A DNA stretch of 6,937 bases, taken from positions 1-6,937 of the forward strand of contig CAYYNP010000419.1 of NCBI GenBank assembly GCA_964472545.1, given 5' to 3'. Each line of letters starts with the position of its first letter. Position 1 is the first letter of the stretch. The stretch comes from CAYYNP01 sp964472545 (GTDB taxonomy: Bacteria > Planctomycetota > Planctomycetia > Pirellulales > Thermoguttaceae). Of this stretch, positions 5,934 through 6,937 are shown piece by piece. Below the pieces are notes generated by a model. It worked only from the letters and a program-made list of their open reading frames with translations. It searched no databases and was not told the origin of the DNA. The translations under genes and the position numbers were made by a program.

Positions 5934-6209
5934 ATGGCTCGAGTCTGTGAAGTCTGTGGAAAGAAGTCGGCGGTGGGCAACTCGGTGTCCCATCGAGGTA
6001 AGGCTAAATACCTCGGCGGAGTGGGCACTAAGATCACCGGGATCACGCGCCGGCAGTTCAAACCCAATCTACAGAAGGTGAAGGTCACCGCCGAGAACGG
6101 GGCCCACAAGACCATGCGGGTCTGTGTCCAGTGTATTCGCAGCGGCGCCGTCACCAAACGCGTCCACGCCTCGCCGTTTCGTCTGCCGAAATCGGCCGAG
6201 AAGAAATAG
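5934..6209 (+). CDS. rpmB: 50S ribosomal protein bL28
   Basis: 91 aa, complete. The N-terminus MARVCEVCGKK, then the VSHRGKAK-like stretch (18-25), RRQFKPNLQKV (39-49) and MRVCVQCIRSG (61-71), are diagnostic of bL28, a protein of the large ribosomal subunit. Two CxxC pairs, C5/C8 and C64/C67, make this the zinc-binding (C+) form. Many bacteria have a cysteine-free version that they switch to when zinc is scarce; no second copy is in this window. The 78-residue core is followed by a short Lys-rich tail. It has its own promoter and ribosome binding site, and gatC follows after 36 bp, so the two are probably co-transcribed. Confidence 0.96.
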   Translation: MARVCEVCGKKSAVGNSVSHRGKAKYLGGVGTKITGITRRQFKPNLQKVKVTAENGAHKTMRVCVQCIRSGAVTKRVHASPFRLPKSAEKK

Positions 6210-6245
6210 CACCGCGGCCCAGGCGTGCAACCAAGGCGAGCAACC

Positions 6246-6542
6246 ATGGCGATCTCGCGCGACGACGTCGAGAAGGTCTCCCTGCTGGGCCGGCTGCGCC
6301 TCTCGGACGACGAGTTGGATCGGATGACCACGCAGATGGTCCAGATCCTCGAGTACATGGAGTTGCTCTCCGAGGTGGACACCGAGGGCGTCGAGCCGAT
6401 GGCCCACGCGTTGGACGTCTCCAGCGTCTTTCGCGAAGATCGGGTGCGGCCGGGGTTGGCTCACGAAGCGGCCCTGGCCAACGCCCCGAACCGTGACGAC
6501 CAGTGTTATCTGGTTCCCGCCGTGTTGGGCGAACAGGCCTAA
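6246..6542 (+). CDS. gatC: Asp-tRNA(Asn)/Glu-tRNA(Gln) amidotransferase subunit C
   Basis: 98 aa, the usual GatC length. GatC is the small subunit of the GatCAB complex; it wraps around GatA and stabilises its contact with GatB. Visible family features are the N-terminal helical segment VEKVSLLGRLRLSDDELDRM (9-28), the conserved VEPMAHALDVSSVFREDRV region in the middle, and the C-terminal LANAP and LVPAVL motifs. The ATG at 6246 is preceded by AAGG (6233-6236), and an upstream in-frame GTG at 6225 is less likely. gatA starts 3 bp after the stop, so translation is likely coupled. Confidence 0.95.
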   Translation: MAISRDDVEKVSLLGRLRLSDDELDRMTTQMVQILEYMELLSEVDTEGVEPMAHALDVSSVFREDRVRPGLAHEAALANAPNRDDQCYLVPAVLGEQA

Positions 6543-6545
6543 GCG

Positions 6546-6937
6546 ATGTCTCCCATCGACCAGACCGCCACACAGCTTCTGAGCCAACTTGCCGCCGGCG
6601 ATCTCACGTCGGCCGAGCTTACCGGGCAGTTCCTCCAGCGCATCGAAGCTCGCGATCCGCACGTGCGGGCGTTTGTGCGGGTCGATTCTCAAGCCGCACT
6701 TGCCCGGGCAGAGCAGATCGACCAGCGGCGCAGAAGCGGCGAGCCGCTGGGCCCGCTGGCCGGATTGCCGGTGGCCGTGAAAGACTTGTTGTGTACACGC
6801 GGGGAAACGACGACCTGCGCATCGCGGATGCTCGAGGCCTGCCGCCCGCCGTACAACGCCACGGTCATCGAAAAGCTGCTGGCCGCCGACGCCGTGTTGA
6901 TCGGCAAGACCAACATGGACGAGTTCGCCATGGGCGG
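6546..6937 (+). CDS. gatA: Glu-tRNA(Gln)/Asp-tRNA(Asn) amidotransferase subunit A, N-terminal part
   Basis: The gene is cut by the window end: 130 codons of an expected 480-500. GatA is the amidase-signature subunit that releases ammonia from glutamine; GatB uses it to convert mischarged Glu-tRNA(Gln) or Asp-tRNA(Asn). The N-terminal helix region (LLSQLAAGDLTSAEL, residues 11-25) and the start of the amidase fold are clear. LAGLPVAVKDLL (71-82) carries the catalytic lysine K79, the same number as in the Staphylococcus aureus enzyme. IGKTNMDEFAMG closes the visible part. The cis-Ser and nucleophile Ser lie beyond the window. The ATG at 6546 overlaps no other gene, and no strong Shine-Dalgarno is seen, which fits coupling to gatC. 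Confidence 0.96.
   Translation, partial: MSPIDQTATQLLSQLAAGDLTSAELTGQFLQRIEARDPHVRAFVRVDSQAALARAEQIDQRRRSGEPLGPLAGLPVAVKDLLCTRGETTTCASRMLEACRPPYNATVIEKLLAADAVLIGKTNMDEFAMG

Noticed and set aside
6069..6692. 207-codon minus-strand frame across rpmB, gatC and gatA
   Set aside because: Antisense shadow of three clearly identified genes.

Overview
The window looks like ordinary chromosomal DNA from a GC-rich bacterium. I infer a planctomycete, probably of the Pirellulales type. The grounds are strong G/C preference at third codon positions, a stand-alone secreted two-LamG protein, an IMPase-family histidinol phosphatase, a gatC-gatA pair, and intergenic spacers full of long perfect palindromes. 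No rRNA or tRNA gene, CRISPR array or transposase gene is visible. The taxonomic call is inference, not a search result.

Layout. Positions 1-226 are a leader with a 13-bp-arm palindrome (81-112), a candidate -10 box and a clear ribosome binding site for ilvD (227-2062, dihydroxy-acid dehydratase). A 198-bp spacer holds a 33-bp-arm inverted repeat (2123-2199). It is followed by a secreted protein with two LamG-like domains (2261-3703). A 286-bp spacer made of nested imperfect inverted repeats (about 3724-3919) leads to hisN (3990-4799, IMPase-family histidinol phosphatase). hisN converges on a small secreted protein of unknown function on the minus strand (4945-5559). Between their 3' ends lies a perfect 32-bp-arm inverted repeat in which each arm is itself a hairpin (4845-4924). 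The 374-bp divergent spacer 5560-5933 holds a perfect 28-bp-arm inverted repeat (5680-5762) and a recognisable promoter. Then comes the plus-strand cluster rpmB (bL28, zinc-ribbon form), gatC and the 5' part of gatA, which runs off the window.

Function. ilvD (branched-chain amino acids) and hisN (histidine) are biosynthetic genes. rpmB-gatC-gatA form a translation cluster: a ribosomal protein plus the tRNA-dependent amidotransferase that makes Gln-tRNA(Gln) and/or Asn-tRNA(Asn). The two secreted proteins have no evident link to these pathways.

The most unusual content is between the genes. Every spacer longer than about 140 bp carries its own long palindrome, and the families differ in sequence. 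Three are perfect or nearly perfect over 28-33 bp per arm, which suggests recent dispersal or selection. They look like REP/BIME-like or miniature mobile elements. I found no convincing evidence for a new protein-coding system.
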